A DNA stretch of 64,000 nt from Clostridiaceae bacterium M8S5 (GCA_029227815.1 CP118523.1:248001-312000), one strand, 5' to 3'; counted from the first letter of the stretch, positions 18,587 through 27,913 are shown. Program-made: numbers and translations. The notes: generated by a model not told the origin, from the sequence alone.

Positions 18587-18625
18587 TACAACTAGGATTA
18601 AATATTGTCCTAGTTGTATTTTGTT
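18587..18625 (+). terminator. Terminator of WG copy 2
   Basis: TACAACTAGGA / TCCTAGTTGTA stem (18587-18618) followed by TTTTGTTTTT; same core as the other WG terminators. Confidence 0.82.
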
Positions 18626-19150
18626 TTTGATAAGAGGTGATTAAGTAATGTCAAATAGAATAATAATGAAAATTGTTTGCCAAATCATTTCTTCTTGAAG
18701 GAGAGAATAAAAGGTAGGATCATAAGTCATCGGCTTTTATAATTATTATATATAGAATCTTAACACAATTTATAATAATAATTTAGTTTTAAATAATGAG
18801 AGGTGTTTTATTATAGTTCGTAAAGTTTAAAAGTATAAATAATAATAAACCGAAAAGAAATATAACTGTAAAAGAAATGAAATATACATTACACCATATT
18901 ATGGTATAATTTATCATAGTAATCCTAAAAAAAATTCAGACATAGAATATCATAAAATAGTTAAATGTATTAATAATCTAAATAAATAAACTTTGAGAAA
19001 GGGGTGGCTTGAGCAACTATTTTGACATAGGTGTTAAATCATACAGATACAATAGCAGAAAAGTATAAAAATTTTTTAGATATGAAAATATAGAACATAA
19101 ATTAAATAAAAGGATATGTAGATTAAATCTTATAGAAAAGGTGATTAAAA
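18626..19150. other. Intergenic leader between WG copies 2 and 3
   Basis: About 525 bp. After the terminator a ribosome-site-like AGAGGTGAT precedes only a 14-codon frame beginning MSNRI; a similar GTGTCAAATAGAAT recurs after copy 3, so this is part of the duplicated unit. The promoter palindrome is at 18893-18910. Confidence 0.45.
18893..18910 (+). promoter_or_regulatory. Second copy of the palindrome-plus-TATAAT promoter
   Basis: ACCATATTATGGT (18893-18905) overlapping TATAAT (18905-18910), embedded in a block nearly identical to 13708-13760. It lies about 240 bp ahead of WG copy 3, implying a long untranslated leader. Confidence 0.45.
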
Positions 19151-20815
19151 ATGAAAAAAATAATAGTATTTGGACTATCGGCTATAATCGCATCTAATAT
19201 GCTAGGTTGTCAAGTCGCAGAAGGAGTTAGAAATAAAGGGAATAAAATACCTACTTCGCATAATAAAGCAACTATGTTTAGTAATAACTCAAATAAAAAG
19301 TTTAGTAAGGAAGTTTTAAATCAATTAAAGTTTATAGATAAACATTCATACAAGGGAAACTTAAGAATACAACGATACTCAGACCAAAATGGTATAGTGC
19401 CTTTTGCTTTAAGTCATCCGCAGAAAGAGAATGAGTATTTTGGTTTTATAAACGGTAAAGATGGTGGGCATATTCCTCCAACATATGATTATATTCAGTT
19501 TAACAAGGTTAAATACTTTGAATCTGGCTTAGAACCTGTTAAAAAAGGTGGCAAATATGGGTATATCAACATTAAGGGAGAAAAAATTATTGATTTTATT
19601 TATGAAGGAGCTATGGATTTTGAAAATGATGTAGCTGCAGTTAATAAAAATGGGCTATGGGGTTATGTCAATACAAAAGGTGATACGGTTATAAAGCCAC
19701 AATTTAAGCAAGTGGATACCTTTATAGAAGGAGTAAATGTTGCTATAGTAACAACTAAGAATGATAAGCAAGCATTAATTAATAAGCAGGGAGAAGTGTT
19801 GATACAATCTGATCATCTGTTTAGCTTATCTAACCCAGAAGAAAAAAATAACGATTATATTTGCTTTGCTGCAATGAAAAACGATAAACATGCTTTAGTT
19901 AAAATTGAAAACGGTACAACAAAACAGCTAACAGACTATATTTATGATCAATTATTTTATGATAATGGTGAAATTAAATATTCAAAAATGGGCTTAGATT
20001 TAGATGAAGAAGGAACATTAGACTTAGAAGGGAAAGAAACTAAAGAAACTAAAGAAGAATATAATCCAAATGGATTGCAGTATGGTAAAGTTCATAATGG
20101 TAGACGTATAGTTACTAATATGGATGGGTTATGCGGAATTGCAGATGAAAATAAAAAAATAATTCTGTCTCCTAAGTTCACACATATAGAACCATTTATT
20201 AGTAAGTATTATGCAATAGTACAAACTGCAGACATGAAGAATGGAATAATTGATAGAGAAGGAAATATTATTATAAAACCTAGTAATTTACAGATACAAC
20301 CTGTAGAAAACAAGAAAGATTATATTACTGTTGGTGAAGAAGGTGGTCAGAAGAGTAAAGTACAACTATATGATGTAAAAAGTAAGAAGTATATTGGTGG
20401 AAAATACGCAAATATTCATCCAATGAATGATGATTTTATTGTTATGGTGAATGATAAGAAAAGTGGGCTTATGAATAAGAATGGTGAATTTATAGTAGAG
20501 CCATATGATTATTATTCATACGAAGAACATAAAAAAGGCTATATTGTGAAAAGTAGTGAAAATGGGTTATATATAACGAATTTGGCAGGAAAGAAACTGA
20601 GTGAGGAAACATATCAAATAGTACAACCTATAGATAAAAATAACTACCGTGTTGTAATGCAAAAACTTAAATATGGATTAGCAGATAAAGATGGTAACTT
20701 ATTAGTTCCATGCGTTAGTGAATTTATTAAAGCCATTGATAAAACAAAAGCACAAATTGTCATGAAAAATGGAGATGAAGTAATTATCGGAACTGTTGAG
20801 ATACCAAGTAAATAA
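19151..20815 (+). CDS. WG-repeat lipoprotein, tandem copy 3
   Basis: 554 residues. Signal peptide with lipobox MLGC, linker, then the WG array (YGYINIKGE, WGYVNTKGD, QALINKQGE, CGIADENKK, NGIIDREGN, SGLMNKNGE, YITNLAGK, YGLADKDGN). A three-residue duplication (KETKET, about residue 298) and a region around 262-285 (YDQLFYDNGEIKY, LDLDEEGT) set it apart from copies 1 and 2. The C-terminal third shares EFIVEPYD and GKKLSEE with copy 1, whereas the preceding segment (SKYYAIVQT, IDREGN, GEEG, SKVQLYDVK) matches copy 2. The ribosome site AAAAGGTGATT precedes the ATG. Confidence 0.88.
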   Translation: MKKIIVFGLSAIIASNMLGCQVAEGVRNKGNKIPTSHNKATMFSNNSNKKFSKEVLNQLKFIDKHSYKGNLRIQRYSDQNGIVPFALSHPQKENEYFGFINGKDGGHIPPTYDYIQFNKVKYFESGLEPVKKGGKYGYINIKGEKIIDFIYEGAMDFENDVAAVNKNGLWGYVNTKGDTVIKPQFKQVDTFIEGVNVAIVTTKNDKQALINKQGEVLIQSDHLFSLSNPEEKNNDYICFAAMKNDKHALVKIENGTTKQLTDYIYDQLFYDNGEIKYSKMGLDLDEEGTLDLEGKETKETKEEYNPNGLQYGKVHNGRRIVTNMDGLCGIADENKKIILSPKFTHIEPFISKYYAIVQTADMKNGIIDREGNIIIKPSNLQIQPVENKKDYITVGEEGGQKSKVQLYDVKSKKYIGGKYANIHPMNDDFIVMVNDKKSGLMNKNGEFIVEPYDYYSYEEHKKGYIVKSSENGLYITNLAGKKLSEETYQIVQPIDKNNYRVVMQKLKYGLADKDGNLLVPCVSEFIKAIDKTKAQIVMKNGDEVIIGTVEIPSK

Positions 20816-20870
20816 ATTTCTAGAATAGTCTACAATAAAACTAAGTATAATAATTCCCATAAAAATATGT

Positions 20871-20911
20871 ATACAACTAGGATTAAATATTGTCCTAGTT
20901 GTATTTTGTTT
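20871..20911 (+). terminator. Terminator of WG copy 3
   Basis: ATACAACTAGGA / TCCTAGTTGTAT stem (20871-20904) with a following T-rich tail. Confidence 0.82.
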
Positions 20912-21117
20912 TGCTAAGGGGTTAGATAAGTAGTGTCAAATAGAATTAGTCGTGAATGATAGGTAGAACATATTAATTAACTTAGTAATGAAAACATTGC
21001 TACAGCTTAAACTTTACTACGTTAATAATAGCATTTATTAGAGAAAGATAGCGAGATGTGGGTTATTAAATGAAGTGCATCACTAAAAACTTAAAAAGAG
21101 TGGATATAGTAGGAAGT

Positions 21118-21151
21118 CCCGAAAGCCTCTTGCTTCAGAGGCTTTTGGGGC
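21118..21151. other. Strong GC-rich hairpin without a T tract
   Basis: CCCGAAAGCCTCT and AGAGGCTTTTGGGG pair over about 13 bp around a short loop. Neither strand has a T run, so it is not an obvious intrinsic terminator. It stands out in an otherwise featureless 300-bp AT-rich gap (20912-21215) and could be a barrier between the WG array and the convergent secreted-protein gene. Confidence 0.5.
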
Positions 21152-21215
21152 TTGAGTTATCATCAAATTTCATTTGTTTGTATACTCCTAAGCATAATTT
21201 TAATACTACAAACTA

Positions 21216-21704
21216 TTAAGGTATAGGTACTTCATTAAAATGAAACTTTATCTTTGTGGAACCACGACCTCCCAAAGGTTTTTTTGAGCTTCTAGCATGA
21301 GCTCTGAATCGTAATTTAGTAGGCAAATAATAGAAACCCACTTTAATATAGTTGGAAGCTTCTATAGAGAATAAGTTTTCTGATCCAAAAGAAGATATTA
21401 TTTCAATCCAGAAATTTTCAGATTTCTTTGGAATTTGAACTCTGCTATTATAATCATTAAGATCATATGTGTATGTTAATGGAGTGCTTGGCTTATAACA
21501 TTGTGGATAAATCAAGAAAACAGTACCATTTGTAGCAGTATATTTTTGCCATTCAGTCGTATGTGAGTATCTTTTTCCATCCCATTTCGTATTTCTTGTT
21601 AACGCGTGGACTGTTATTTCATTGTCCCATACTTTTGCTAATGCCATACTGCTAAATCCTATTACCATACATAATACGAGAAGTAAAGATATTAATTTTT
21701 TCAT
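21216..21704 (-). CDS. Small secreted protein of unknown function
   Basis: 162 residues. A classical signal peptide (MKKLISLLLVLCMVIGFSSMALA, 23 residues, AxA cleavage site) precedes a mature part rich in aromatic residues and beta-strand pattern (TYTYDLNDYNSRVQIPKK, KVGFYYLPTKLRFRAH). No enzyme motif and no cysteine pair suggesting a known toxin or bacteriocin. ATG at 21704 is selected because AAAAGGAGGAATT is directly upstream; a longer in-frame version to 21761 has no ribosome site. It is alone and convergent with the WG array. I do not recognise the family. Confidence 0.72.
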   Translation of the reverse strand: MKKLISLLLVLCMVIGFSSMALAKVWDNEITVHALTRNTKWDGKRYSHTTEWQKYTATNGTVFLIYPQCYKPSTPLTYTYDLNDYNSRVQIPKKSENFWIEIISSFGSENLFSIEASNYIKVGFYYLPTKLRFRAHARSSKKPLGGRGSTKIKFHFNEVPIP

Positions 21705-22339
21705 ATAAATTCCTCCTTTTAAATTTAGTGCTTCTATAATAGCCAAAATGTTTTTCTCCAATTATTTTTGCATAAAAAATTCCACACTTACAAATATTCT
21801 ATAATTTACAAATCGTTAGCTTAGAAGTATATTTCTTAAAAGGTACTTTATAATGCTTAATCATTGGATATTACATAATGACTATCAAAACTTTCTTTTA
21901 CTCAATTCTGTTGACAAAAACAAGAATATCAAAATAAACATTCTAGTATGTTAAAAAAATTGTACTTTTTATCCTTCTTTTTTAAAATATATCACTAAGC
22001 TTTTACCCCTTTATGTCAATGATTACAAAAAAAACAAAAAAATAAAATAAATGTAAATAATTTACCTTCCTTTTATAATATCTTTACTTCCAATAACTAC
22101 GACAGGACAATGACTCTAATATATATCCAGCTTCATTTACTTTGTTTAAATAATATTACAATTAAATATTCAAGAAAATAGAGCATTTTTATCATTTTTA
22201 GATTATTTTATAGGGTAATCTAATATGTTTTGATAGAAGCATATAACATATTAACATCTTAGAAAGAATTGATAATTCTAATGTTAAACATAAAATTTTA
22301 TACAGGAAGTGGTGTCTAAGCGATATATATACAATCACA
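21705..22339. other. AT-rich intergenic region, nothing recognised
   Basis: About 630 bp upstream of the secreted-protein gene. Homopolymeric A and T tracts, no supportable gene, terminator or RNA. Confidence 0.4.
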
Positions 22340-22470
22340 CATTTATTTGAAGTATTAAAATATCTAGAAAAGGACTTCACGAAGAATTAGAAGAACAAAA
22401 AATATAGATCGTTGAACAGAAAAATACTTAGAAGAAAAGCTGATGCACTATATAGAAAATAAAAGATATT
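22340..22470 (+). pseudogene. Possible coiled-coil gene remnant (MerR C-terminus-like)
   Basis: Across three frames the stretch gives FEVLKYLEKDF, then HEELEEQKI-stop-IVEQKN, then LEEKLMHYIENKRY before TAA. The Leu/Glu/Lys spacing looks like the dimerisation coil of a MerR-type regulator, but there are in-frame stops and shifts, and no DNA-binding domain upstream. The identification is weak; it could be chance in A-rich sequence. The remaining sequence to 22772 shows nothing else. Confidence 0.22.
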
Positions 22471-22772
22471 AAAAATTTTCTAGAAACATACTTTTAACAA
22501 AAAAATGATAAAAACACTACCACGTTTTTTATTTAATAGCATTTCATCATGCCATGGTAACATTAGGCATAAAAAATTTAATGTCATTAATGCACTAGGT
22601 AATCTTTTTCTAATGTTTGTTTTAAATAAGAATACATATGTTTAGTTTTATCTATTGAATATTTGTAGCTTAGCTGATATTTATGGATTTAAATTGTGAT
22701 TAGTAGTCTTATTTACTCCAAGTCGTAAAAAGGCTATCTTATCATTTTTGCACGTATAGTCCATTTATGGAA

Positions 22773-24425
22773 TTACTGTGGTATTGACACAGTTCCGATT
22801 ATAGCCTGATAGTCTTCTGATAGTACAATTTGAGCTGAATTTTTATCTAGCACTTTAATCATCTTGCAAATGGTAGGAATCAACAAGTTACCATCCTTAT
22901 CTGCAAGTCCATATTTGAAGTTATTCATAACAATACGATAGTTAAATGTATCTATAGGGCTTATGGATTGGTAAACTTCATTGCTTGTTTTTTCTCCGAC
23001 CAAGTTTGTTATATAGGACCCTTTGTCATTGCTTTTTATTATATAACCATTAGAATGCTCATTGTAAATAAAATTATTATAAGGTTCAATTACAAATTCA
23101 CCATCTTTATTCATTAATCCACTTTTATTATTATCAATCATCACAACAAAATCTTCTCCTAGCGAATAAATATGCTCAAAATTTTTCCCTATATATTTTT
23201 TGTTTTTCAAATCAAACAATCTTTTATTTATATTTGTGGAGTTATAATTTTCAACTATGCAAAAACTACTTTTTTCTTGCAATGGAGAAACTGTAGCATC
23301 TAATGGCTCCAATACATAATTTCCATTTCCATCAATAACTGCATTTTTAGAATCTTTGGTGATAACACACCAATACGTAGCTTTTTTATCTAGTGGATGA
23401 ATTGAATAAAATTGAGGTTCTATAATAATGTTTTTATTTTTGTCAGCAAGACCTACCAAACCTTCATTGTTACGAATGATATAGTGGTTATCTATTGGCT
23501 CATAAACAATACTTTGGTTTTCTGGGGTCGGGTGTTTTTCTTCATAGAATGCTTGGCCATTATCATTAATTATGCCACTTTCTGAATTAGAGTTGTTATT
23601 GTTTTTGGTATAATTAAAAATCAATCCATTTTCATACAAAGAATCGTAAAGAAAATCTGTCATATACTTAATCATTCCATTTTCTATCTTTAATAGGGCT
23701 TTTTTATTTTTATTAGTTATGACAAGATAAGGAGAGTATTTATCGCTATCTTTATTAAGAATTAATTCTAAGTTGTCGAAACTAATTTTAATATTTCCTT
23801 TTTTATCAATCAAAGCTTGTTTTTTATTAGAAAGCTCTACAACAGCGACATTCATATCTTCAAAGAAATTAGAAGCTTGTTGATATGTTGGAGGTATAAT
23901 GATGTCACCTTTTAGATTAATATAGCCGTATAGCCCATCTTTTTTAATCACGGCTAGGCCATCTTTAAATGCACGAGCTTCATCATAAATAAAATCAATT
24001 ACAGTTTCCCCTTTAATGTTTATAAAACCGAATCGATCATTTTTTTTGACAGGTTCGAGTCCACCAGAAAAGTATTCATCTCCATTCATATCCAAATATT
24101 GATATATTGGCAATACATACCCACCGTCAATATTATTGATAAATCCGTAATATTCGTTATCTGTTTTTGTGTTATATACTGCTATAGGGGTAATTCCATT
24201 TGTATTAACAAGTAAAGGAAATCTTAACTTTCCTATAAGAACTTCTTTATTTATAAAATCCAGGTTTTCGTAAGCATCTTTATCAGCTACCGATAGAGTA
24301 TTGTGGATATTAGTAGTTGACTTAGCGACTATATTATTAGTTGCTTCAGATTGCGGGGAGGTATTGCACCCGAGTATATGAATAGTTAATATTATTAATG
24401 CTCCGACTATGATTAATTTTTTCAT
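22773..24425 (-). CDS. WG-repeat lipoprotein, diverged inverted copy 4
   Basis: 550 residues. Signal peptide with lipobox ILGC (MKKLIIVGALIILTIHILGC), a Thr/Asn linker, then the same WG order as the tandem copies: FGFINIKGE, YGYINLKGD, QALIDKKGN, GLADKNKN, AVIDGNGN, SGLMNKDGE, YITNLVGE and YGLADKDGN. Protein similarity is clear along the full length, but DNA identity is much lower, so it is an older paralogue in the opposite orientation. ATG 24425 follows AGAAAGGAC; a longer reading to 24494 would add a second hydrophobic segment and is rejected. It faces the ATP-grasp gene across a 333-bp divergent intergenic region. Confidence 0.87.
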   Translation of the reverse strand: MKKLIIVGALIILTIHILGCNTSPQSEATNNIVAKSTTNIHNTLSVADKDAYENLDFINKEVLIGKLRFPLLVNTNGITPIAVYNTKTDNEYYGFINNIDGGYVLPIYQYLDMNGDEYFSGGLEPVKKNDRFGFINIKGETVIDFIYDEARAFKDGLAVIKKDGLYGYINLKGDIIIPPTYQQASNFFEDMNVAVVELSNKKQALIDKKGNIKISFDNLELILNKDSDKYSPYLVITNKNKKALLKIENGMIKYMTDFLYDSLYENGLIFNYTKNNNNSNSESGIINDNGQAFYEEKHPTPENQSIVYEPIDNHYIIRNNEGLVGLADKNKNIIIEPQFYSIHPLDKKATYWCVITKDSKNAVIDGNGNYVLEPLDATVSPLQEKSSFCIVENYNSTNINKRLFDLKNKKYIGKNFEHIYSLGEDFVVMIDNNKSGLMNKDGEFVIEPYNNFIYNEHSNGYIIKSNDKGSYITNLVGEKTSNEVYQSISPIDTFNYRIVMNNFKYGLADKDGNLLIPTICKMIKVLDKNSAQIVLSEDYQAIIGTVSIPQ

Positions 24426-24758
24426 TATACATGTCCTTTCTATTATTAATATCCAATAATTATACAATACAAATATTACATAATTATTAATCAAAGATTA
24501 AATCATAATGTTTAATAAAACTACATTTTAGTGACATTGAATTAAGAAACTAAGTCAAACAAAAATAAGAGTATATTAAATTATTGCAATTGTTGTTTTG
24601 TTAATATTGAGATTGGGTATGTTAGTATTACAGTTTATCTTGATTTTTGGTAAATACTATAGTAGATTTAATTATGAGTATTAATGGAATAACGATCCAA
24701 TAAGAAATAATTAAATGAGCTTATAGTTAAAGTAAAATAAATATAGGGGGAAAACTAA
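24426..24758. other. Divergent intergenic region
   Basis: 333 bp between the WG copy 4 and ATP-grasp genes. It must contain both promoters, but no confident -35/-10 pair or palindrome could be selected in the A/T-rich sequence. Confidence 0.35.
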
Positions 24759-25637
24759 ATGATTACTAAGAATGTAGAGGTTGTAATACTAGTTTCTCAA
24801 AAATATGCTTTAGCACCACATAACGATGATTTGACTTTAAAAGAAGCCTTAGAAGAACGTGGCTATATGACAGATATTGTAGCTTGGGACGACACTACTT
24901 ATGATTTTAACACAATAAAGCTAGCTATAATTAGATCATGTTGGGATTATGATGACAGAGTATCAGAATTCTTTGATGCCATGAAAAAGATAAGTGAATC
25001 TACAATTTTGATAAATGATTACAAGACAATATTAAATAACAGTAACAAGTATTATTTAGAAGGACTAAATGATAAAGGGATATCTATTATACCCACCTAC
25101 TATATCAGTAAATTAGATGATGTAGAAACTGCTGTAAAAGGTATTGATGCAGAAAAAATTATTATAAAACCTGTTATTAGCGCTAGTGGCAAGAACACCT
25201 TTAGAGTGAAAAGACAAGATATTAATGAAATAAGAAGACTTGTAGATGAAATATTAAAAGAAAAGCATGCTATGCTACAACCATATATAGAAACAATAGA
25301 AAGCAAGGGGGAAAAATCAACTATAGTTGTTGATGGAAAAATAGTATATGCAGTAGATAAAAAGCCAGCCAAAGGAGGCTATCTAGTGCACAATCATATG
25401 GGAGGGAGTTATAATGAGTCTGATATAACATCATTAGATATACGATTTATAGATGGCATAATAAGAACTATGGAAAAAACGCCTACTTATATGAGAGTAG
25501 ATTATTTATTTGATGAAGCAGGAGAGCCTATGTTGTTAGAGCTTGAATTAATTGAACCTAACCTTTATCTCTCGAAAAGTAAAAAGTCATTAGACATACT
25601 AGTTGATAGTATGGTAAAAATTCTAAAAAGTAATTAG
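24759..25637 (+). CDS. ATP-grasp family ligase-like protein (RimK/DcsG-like)
   Basis: 292 residues. An N-terminal pre-grasp domain contains the LAIIRSCWDYDD motif seen in glutathione-synthetase-like ATP-grasp proteins related to RimK and to DcsG of cycloserine synthesis. The ATP-binding Lys pair lies in KIIIKPVISASGKNTFRV (about 133-150), and the metal-binding Glu/Asn near the end in LLELELIEPNLYL. The family joins a carboxylate to an amine via acyl phosphate; the substrate is unknown. AGGGGGAAAA at 24746-24755 sets the start. A radical SAM gene follows after 38 bp and may be co-transcribed. Confidence 0.78.
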   Translation: MITKNVEVVILVSQKYALAPHNDDLTLKEALEERGYMTDIVAWDDTTYDFNTIKLAIIRSCWDYDDRVSEFFDAMKKISESTILINDYKTILNNSNKYYLEGLNDKGISIIPTYYISKLDDVETAVKGIDAEKIIIKPVISASGKNTFRVKRQDINEIRRLVDEILKEKHAMLQPYIETIESKGEKSTIVVDGKIVYAVDKKPAKGGYLVHNHMGGSYNESDITSLDIRFIDGIIRTMEKTPTYMRVDYLFDEAGEPMLLELELIEPNLYLSKSKKSLDILVDSMVKILKSN

Positions 25638-25675
25638 ATAATATTAATATATAATTGAATAGAAAGGAAAATATC

Positions 25676-26554
25676 ATGCATTATAAGGAAGCAAAATCAA
25701 TCTTATCTTCACAAAATGGAATGAACATATATCGTGGTTGTACTCATGGTTGTATCTACTGTGATAGTAGAAGTAGATGCTATAATATGCAGCATGAGTT
25801 TGAAGATGTAGAAGTTAAGAAAAATGCACCTGAACTGTTAGAAATGGCACTTAGAAGAAAACGAAAAAAGTGTATGATTGGTACAGGAGCGATGTGTGAT
25901 CCGTACATGCACATTGAAGATGAGTTGAAATACACAAGAAAGTGTCTAAAGATTATTGAAAAATACGGTTTTGGTCTGTGTGTGCAAACAAAATCAAAGC
26001 GTATTTTAAATGATTTAGACCTACTCACGAGTATAAATCATAATTCAAAATGCGTTGTTCAAATGACAATGACAACATACGATGAGAAACTTTGCAAGAT
26101 AATAGAACCAGATGTTTGTACAACCAAAGAACGTTTTGAGGTATTAAAAATAATGAACAAGAACGATATTCCTACAGTTGTATGGTTAACGCCAATTTTA
26201 CCTTTTATTAACGATACTGAGTATAATATTAGAGGTATTTTAGATTACTGTATAAAAGCTAAAGTATATGGAATCATTTGTTTTGGGATTGGTTTGACAC
26301 TGCGTGATGGTAATAGACAGTATTTTTATTCAAAGCTAGATGAACATTTTCGGGGTCTAAAACAAAAATATCATCATAAATTTGGATATAGCTATGAGCT
26401 AAGAAGTGATAATCATGAAAAACTGAAGAATATGTTTTATACTGAATGTAAAAAACATAATATCATTTGCGATAATAATCAGATATTTAAGTATATGAAT
26501 ACGTTTGAAGATAAACAAGGTTATGAGCAATTGAGTTTTTTTGATAAATTGTAA
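25676..26554 (+). CDS. Radical SAM protein of the SPL-like family
   Basis: 292 residues. The iron-sulfur motif CTHGCIYCDS (C-x3-C-x2-C) is at about residues 22-31, preceded by NIYRGC, the arrangement of SPL-family (spore photoproduct lyase-like, Rv2578c-type) radical SAM proteins. The remainder is a partial TIM barrel (GTGAMCDPYMH, VVQMTMTTYDEKLCKIIEP), with a C-terminal YEQLSFFDKL tail seen in this family. ATG 25676 is chosen (AGAAAGGAA upstream) over TTG 25655. The family's chemistry is mostly undetermined; it is not spore photoproduct lyase itself, which is longer. Confidence 0.85.
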   Translation: MHYKEAKSILSSQNGMNIYRGCTHGCIYCDSRSRCYNMQHEFEDVEVKKNAPELLEMALRRKRKKCMIGTGAMCDPYMHIEDELKYTRKCLKIIEKYGFGLCVQTKSKRILNDLDLLTSINHNSKCVVQMTMTTYDEKLCKIIEPDVCTTKERFEVLKIMNKNDIPTVVWLTPILPFINDTEYNIRGILDYCIKAKVYGIICFGIGLTLRDGNRQYFYSKLDEHFRGLKQKYHHKFGYSYELRSDNHEKLKNMFYTECKKHNIICDNNQIFKYMNTFEDKQGYEQLSFFDKL

Positions 26555-26588
26555 TTAATGTATAGGGTTTTGATGGGAGGTCATGAGG

Positions 26589-26815
26589 ATGAAATACTGT
26601 GGTTATTATACATTACCAGTACAGCAGAACATGCCCTTCTGTATTCATTTATCCAGTTTGTTTTTGGGAAATTGATTTATTTATTAAAGATGATGATGAG
26701 CCTAGTGAACAAAACCATCAGTTAACTTTAAATCAAGCAATAGATAATTATAAAACATGGAGCGTGCACTAAAGATATGTAGAAGTATGTGAGAAAACCA
26801 AATAAAAATGAATTA
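26589..26815 (+). pseudogene. Broken cysteine-rich CPCC-type small protein gene
   Basis: Pieces in three frames rebuild the family pattern: MKYCGYYTLPVQQNMPFC (first frame, with the CPCC knuckle shortened to a lone C), YPVCFWEIDLFIKDDDEPSE and HQLTLNQAIDNYKTW (second), then GACTKDM and KYVRKPNKNEL (third). Intact members begin YxCPCCGY and contain CPVCFWEDD followed by SLNEARxNY. At least two frameshifts, one nonsense codon and a deletion in the metal-binding knuckle are needed to explain it. A ribosome site GGGAGGTCATGAGG precedes the ATG at 26589. Confidence 0.72.
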
Positions 26816-26913
26816 ATAAATAGTAAGCTATATAGTTTTTATAGTTATCAGAAGGTTACTTACTTTAGTAAAGACTATTGTCATAATATACTAATCAGAA
26901 AGGGGGAATGGCA

Positions 26914-27525
26914 ATGAACTCATTTATACAGGGGTTTTTGCTAGGATTTGCATATGTAGCTCCGATTGGTATGCAAAATATATATGTTATCAACAGTGCT
27001 TTGGTTAACAAAAAAGCAAAAGCATTTGCAGTGGCGTTTATAACTGTATTTTTTGATATTGCGCTTGCATTGACATGCTTTTTTGGCATGGGAATAGTAA
27101 TGGAAAAGATAAAAATCCTTAAATTATTCATCTTGTTTATAGGATCTATAGTAGTTATATACATAGGAATACAACTTATTAAATCTGATCCTCAGATTGA
27201 TAAAGAAGTTGATACTAGCAAATCTATACCTCAAATTATTTTAGCGTGTTTTTTAATCACTTGGGCAAACCCACAAGCTTTAATTGATGGTTCGCTATTA
27301 TTAGGAGGATTTAAAGCTAGTTTACCAAAAGATGATGCAAGCATATTTATTTCAGGTGTTTGCATAGCATCAGCAACTTGGTTTATTAGTCTTACTGGGA
27401 TTGTATCATTTTTTAAAGGTATTATTAGAAAAAATCATATGAAAATAATCAATATATTTTGTGGTATTATTATAATTTATTATGGACTCAAATTAGGTTA
27501 TAGCTTTATAGTAGAGATACTGTAG
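26914..27525 (+). CDS. LysE/ArgO-family amino acid exporter
   Basis: 203 residues with about six hydrophobic helices. The N-terminal FLLGFAYVAPIGMQNIYVIN is the LysE/ArgO/RhtB motif (AxPIGxxN). The central loop ITWANPQALIDGSLLLGG is typical of the LysE (arginine/lysine) branch, where RhtB types have NPKA. Of two neighbouring ATG codons I choose 26914, which has 7 bp spacing from AGGGGG at 26901-26906; ATG 26908 is only 1 bp away. Exports basic amino acids or similar solutes across the cytoplasmic membrane. It stands alone. Confidence 0.87.
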   Translation: MNSFIQGFLLGFAYVAPIGMQNIYVINSALVNKKAKAFAVAFITVFFDIALALTCFFGMGIVMEKIKILKLFILFIGSIVVIYIGIQLIKSDPQIDKEVDTSKSIPQIILACFLITWANPQALIDGSLLLGGFKASLPKDDASIFISGVCIASATWFISLTGIVSFFKGIIRKNHMKIINIFCGIIIIYYGLKLGYSFIVEIL

Positions 27526-27641
27526 AAAATATTTCATCGGTATAATTGTTCATATATCACATCTTTTTCTAAAAGATAAGTAATTAAATAAAAGCGCACT
27601 TGTATGCTATATTACTAAGATACAATAACTCTATTTTTAGA

Positions 27642-27779
27642 TTTAACGCTAAACAAGGAGAAGCTACTGGTAGAAGTGGTATTGTTGAAGTAGAAGTCAT
27701 GATTAAAGATAAAGAACCAGTAGAAGTAAAAATTTGTGGTAAAGCTGTAGTTGTATTTCAACCACACCCAACAATATAG
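27642..27779 (+). pseudogene. C-terminal remnant of a PhzF-family isomerase gene
   Basis: One frame of 45 codons and a stop encodes FNAKQGEATGRSGIVEVEVM, then KDKEPVEVKICGKAVVVF, the closing segment (QGxxxGRxG and VxIxGKAVxV) of PhzF/YddE-type epimerase-isomerases. There is no upstream domain in any frame and no start or ribosome site, so it is the 3-prime scrap of a lost gene. The rest of 27526-28087 shows only a weak terminator. Confidence 0.7.
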
Positions 27780-27913
27780 TCAACAAAGCAATATGTTATG
27801 TAATATATTTATAATAAAGCAGTCTTATTTTATCAACTAAAATGTAATAAAGTTATAGTATATTGAAGACGGTTAATTACATTGCCATGAACTTTAATTA
27901 TTAAAATAATAAA

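Noticed and set aside
18650..18700. Short frame MSNRI after WG copy 2
   Set aside because: Only 14 codons, with a shorter differing frame in copy 3; part of the duplicated flank rather than a gene.
21118..21151. Intrinsic terminator
   Set aside because: Strong stem but no T run on either strand; listed only as a hairpin.
24426..24494. Longer N-terminus of WG copy 4
   Set aside because: It would put a second hydrophobic stretch before the lipoprotein signal; ATG 24425 follows AGAAAGGAC.
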